From Hyphococcus sp. (lineage in GTDB: Bacteria > Pseudomonadota > Alphaproteobacteria > Caulobacterales > Parvularculaceae), in the NCBI GenBank assembly GCA_021776245.1, contig JAJFGF010000053.1, forward strand, positions 36,755 through 100,754: a stretch of DNA of 64,000 bases, read 5' to 3'. Shown here one piece after another: positions 62,163 through 64,000 of this stretch (position 1 is its first letter; each line of letters starts with the position of its first letter). A program made the translations under genes and the position numbers. The notes beneath the pieces were generated by a model. That model was not told the origin of the DNA. It saw only the letters and a program-made list of their open reading frames with translations, and did not search any database.

Positions 62163-62834
62163 CTAATGGCTAATAAACGTCGCAAATTCATCCGTTGATA
62201 TGCGCGATGACCGCAAAGCATTCACTTTTGCGGCAGGATCGGCATAGCCCAACGCCATGCCGCAATAAAGCTGCTCATTTTCCTTAATGCCTAGAAAAGC
62301 CGAAACGGTCTTCGCCCGCGCCGCCCAGGCCTCCTGCATGCAGGTCGCCAGGCCCTTGTCGAGGGCGGCCAATGCAATTGATTGCATCAACATCCCCAAA
62401 TGGGCCCACTGGCCCTTGTCAAATTGCCGGTCGAGGGAAAAGAACAGGCCAACCGGGGCGCCGAAAAATTCATAATTGCGCATCAAATGGGCTATGCGCG
62501 CCGGTTTGTCCTCGCGGGGAATACCGAGCAAATCATACATCGCTTCGCCGACTGCATAGCGCCGGTCGCGCCAGGGCGGCGGCAGCTTGGCCGGGTAAAC
62601 TGCAAGTTCAGATTCATCCGCCAGCGGATTAGCGGCGATGGCCTTTTTGACCGTCTCAATCAGGCGGTCGCGCCCGGCGCCCATGACCACATGCACGCGC
62701 CAGGGCTGAAGATTGCCGCCCGACGGCGCCCAGCGTGCGATATCGAGAATTTCACGCAATGTTTCTTCGGCAACCGGCTTATCAAGAAACGCGCGCGTCG
62801 AGATACGGGACTTGATGGCCTCGGTGATGTTCAT
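62163..62834 (-). CDS. Nitroreductase-family FMN oxidoreductase
   Basis: NAD(P)H-dependent FMN enzyme. The 223 residues contain EAIKSRISTRAFLDKPVAEE (FMN Arg region), ILDIARWAPSGGNLQPWRVH (FMN site), SIALAALDKGLATCMQEAWA and LYCGMALGYADPAAKVNALR. Length and motifs fit the classical nitroreductase/oxidoreductase family, whose real substrates are often quinones or unknown. It starts the operon with the SRPBCC and xthA genes, 21 bases before the former. ATG 62834 begins MNITEAIKSR. Confidence 0.9.
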   Translation of the reverse strand: MNITEAIKSRISTRAFLDKPVAEETLREILDIARWAPSGGNLQPWRVHVVMGAGRDRLIETVKKAIAANPLADESELAVYPAKLPPPWRDRRYAVGEAMYDLLGIPREDKPARIAHLMRNYEFFGAPVGLFFSLDRQFDKGQWAHLGMLMQSIALAALDKGLATCMQEAWAARAKTVSAFLGIKENEQLYCGMALGYADPAAKVNALRSSRISTDEFATFISH

Positions 62835-62942
62835 TGTTTTTGCCTATTTAGAGACTATCTTTTCTATTGATGCTGTAATGCCGGAAATCAAGCATTCTAG
62901 GCTGCGCGCCAATATCCGGCGCAAAAGTGAAAGGCAATCGAC

Positions 62943-63602
62943 GTGAATAGAGCGATGCGATCCCGGGTCATGCTGGCGGCGACACTGATCATGTTTTCGC
63001 TTACGGCGATATTGATCGCGCGCAATGAGGAATTTGTGTTTCGCGATGCGGGACGGCTGATCATCAAACCGGATCCGTCGGATAGCGCGACTGTTGTCTT
63101 TTACTGGCGCAGCGAAGTCGATGTTCCCATGGCGCGGCGATTTGCCGAAGCCTTTGATGAATGGAAGCTCAAAGCGGACCGCATCATCATCGATCTCCAT
63201 TCACCGGGCGGCGCGATCCGCGAGGGCGAGGCGGTGATCCAGATCATTGATGAGATGAAGCGGACCCACATTGTCGATACGCGCGTGCGCAACCGGCGCG
63301 CCTGTTTTTCCATGTGCGTACCGATTTTCCTGATGGGCGAAAAGCGCAGCGCTGCCGCTAATGCGCGCTTTATGTTTCACGAACCCACCGCCTATGATTA
63401 TTTCACCGGCGAGCAAGTCAATGAGCCGGAATTTGAAAAACGCTTTACAGCTGAGAAATTCTTCAATCGATATTTTGTCAATTCACCAATGGACCCTGTC
63501 TGGCGCGACGGGCTGAAGGCCGAATGGCGTGGGCGCGACATCTGGAAGTCGGGTCGGGCGTTGATGGACGAGGGGTCTAATATTGTGACGGTGCTGGAGT
63601 AG
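62943..63602 (+). CDS. Membrane-anchored ClpP-fold serine protease-like protein
   Basis: The 219 residues have an N-terminal signal or anchor (MLAATLIMFSLTAILIARNE). A ClpP/crotonase-type core follows: RIIIDLHSPGGAIREGEAVI (SPGG oxyanion region), ACFSMCVPIFLMGEKRSAAA with a Ser in the place of the ClpP nucleophile, and FMFHEPTAYDYF with the catalytic His. Similar periplasmic proteins of unknown role occur in Gram-negatives. GTG 62943 has AAAGG upstream; later ATGs would cut the anchor. Nothing downstream belongs to the same operon within the window. Confidence 0.7.
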   Translation: MNRAMRSRVMLAATLIMFSLTAILIARNEEFVFRDAGRLIIKPDPSDSATVVFYWRSEVDVPMARRFAEAFDEWKLKADRIIIDLHSPGGAIREGEAVIQIIDEMKRTHIVDTRVRNRRACFSMCVPIFLMGEKRSAAANARFMFHEPTAYDYFTGEQVNEPEFEKRFTAEKFFNRYFVNSPMDPVWRDGLKAEWRGRDIWKSGRALMDEGSNIVTVLE

Positions 63603-64000
63603 GCCGGATGCTGATGATATCGAAGCTGGAATAGTCCGATCGGCTGGCGTTCTTGGGTAAATTTCAGAACTCGACGAGATTTGATTGAATCGAAACTTGT
63701 GCTTAATTGAACTATTTCACTTACAAGAACTGCAGATTCGGTTCTTCGCTATTGGTGGATGTTTGAGGACCACATAACTTGCAGCGTCCATGCGCGTTAT
63801 ATTGGGGCCGGTTTGTTCAGTTTAATCGATCCGGGTTGTTGTGATCGCGAAAACACTGCAATGAGCCTGTCAGATATTCTGTGTAAGTGGTTTGACCGGC
63901 ATTGGTTTCAGATCTGGTTCGGCATTCTGTCTTCAAACATGATAGCAAACTGATTGAGGGCTGTCTTCCACCCCCACACGCCGGCGTTTGTGACCTGACC
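63603..64000. other. Terminal region with no recognised gene
   Basis: The last 398 bases are A/T-richer than the rest of the window and show no frame with protein character. A plus-strand frame at 63759-63953 (64 codons, many Cys, Trp and Asn) has no ribosome site and no recognisable family. The stretch may hold a promoter or a non-coding gene whose body is beyond the window end. Confidence 0.4.

Noticed and set aside
63759..63953. 64-codon frame near the right end
   Set aside because: No ribosome site, no family, many rare residues, in an A/T-rich non-coding stretch.

Overview
The window reads as chromosomal DNA of an alphaproteobacterium. Supporting signs are an RNase E whose S1 domain is split by an acidic insert, the order rne / N-acetylmuramoyl-L-alanine amidase / PBP1a / prfB, a perfect CtrA-type box (TTAA-N7-TTAAC) before the amidase gene, an Atm1-like exporter, a PilZ protein, a BMFP-YbjN-proC neighbourhood and GC-rich third codon positions. 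A Caulobacterales/Parvularculales/Rhodobacterales-type organism fits, but the genus cannot be told from sequence alone. There is no prophage, CRISPR array, plasmid gene or intact insertion sequence. One tRNA gene (tRNA-Thr, UGU) is present.

Layout. 1-8 kb: RNA decay, cell wall and translation termination (rne, amidase, PBP1a, prfB with its programmed +1 frameshift). 8-11 kb: a decayed strip with a flgH 3' remnant and an orphan reading frame, then a degenerate EAL protein with a very long disordered tail. 11-20 kb: nadK diverging from egtB, a class II aldolase, a lipoprotein cytochrome c, tRNA-Thr, a ferredoxin reductase, an exported DLH-fold hydrolase, dps and aspartate aminotransferase. 19-29 kb: a membrane PAS receptor, a CoA-transferase, a RimB-like protease, prs, the lgt-midA-pgeF operon and the ubiK/ybjN/proC group. 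29-42 kb: pgsA-ompR-envZ, a pseudogene, a DUF2330 / RnfD-like pair, an agmatinase-family enzyme, uvrC, SDR-folB, a Ca/Na antiporter and a likely 26-residue membrane protein. 42-50 kb: two tandem PAS-like paralogues, then a valine-degradation cluster (mmsA, acyl-CoA dehydrogenase, 3-hydroxyisobutyryl-CoA hydrolase, mmsB) with unrelated genes threaded through it. 50-64 kb: PilZ, Atm1-like exporter, a large hybrid histidine kinase, a broken DUF3137 gene, small DUF genes, a RecD-like helicase, an esterase, the nitroreductase-SRPBCC-xthA operon and an envelope ClpP-fold protein.

The most distinctive features are signs of genome remodelling rather than a new multi-gene system. Two families of CTAG-bounded, double-palindrome intergenic repeats occur, two copies each, and in several places they supply or touch the stop codons of neighbouring genes. 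Several genes are decayed or rearranged: the flgH remnant, a TolB/TPR-type gene with a frameshift and internal deletion, the DUF3137 gene with a frameshift and a stop, and a membrane protein fused in frame to the C-terminal half of a GFA-family protein. The less studied functional units are the DUF2330 / RnfD-like pair, the zinc-ribbon protein embedded in the valine operon by ATGA/GTGA overlaps, the degenerate EAL protein and the small membrane ORF. All assignments come from reading the sequence and remembered family motifs; no database search was run.
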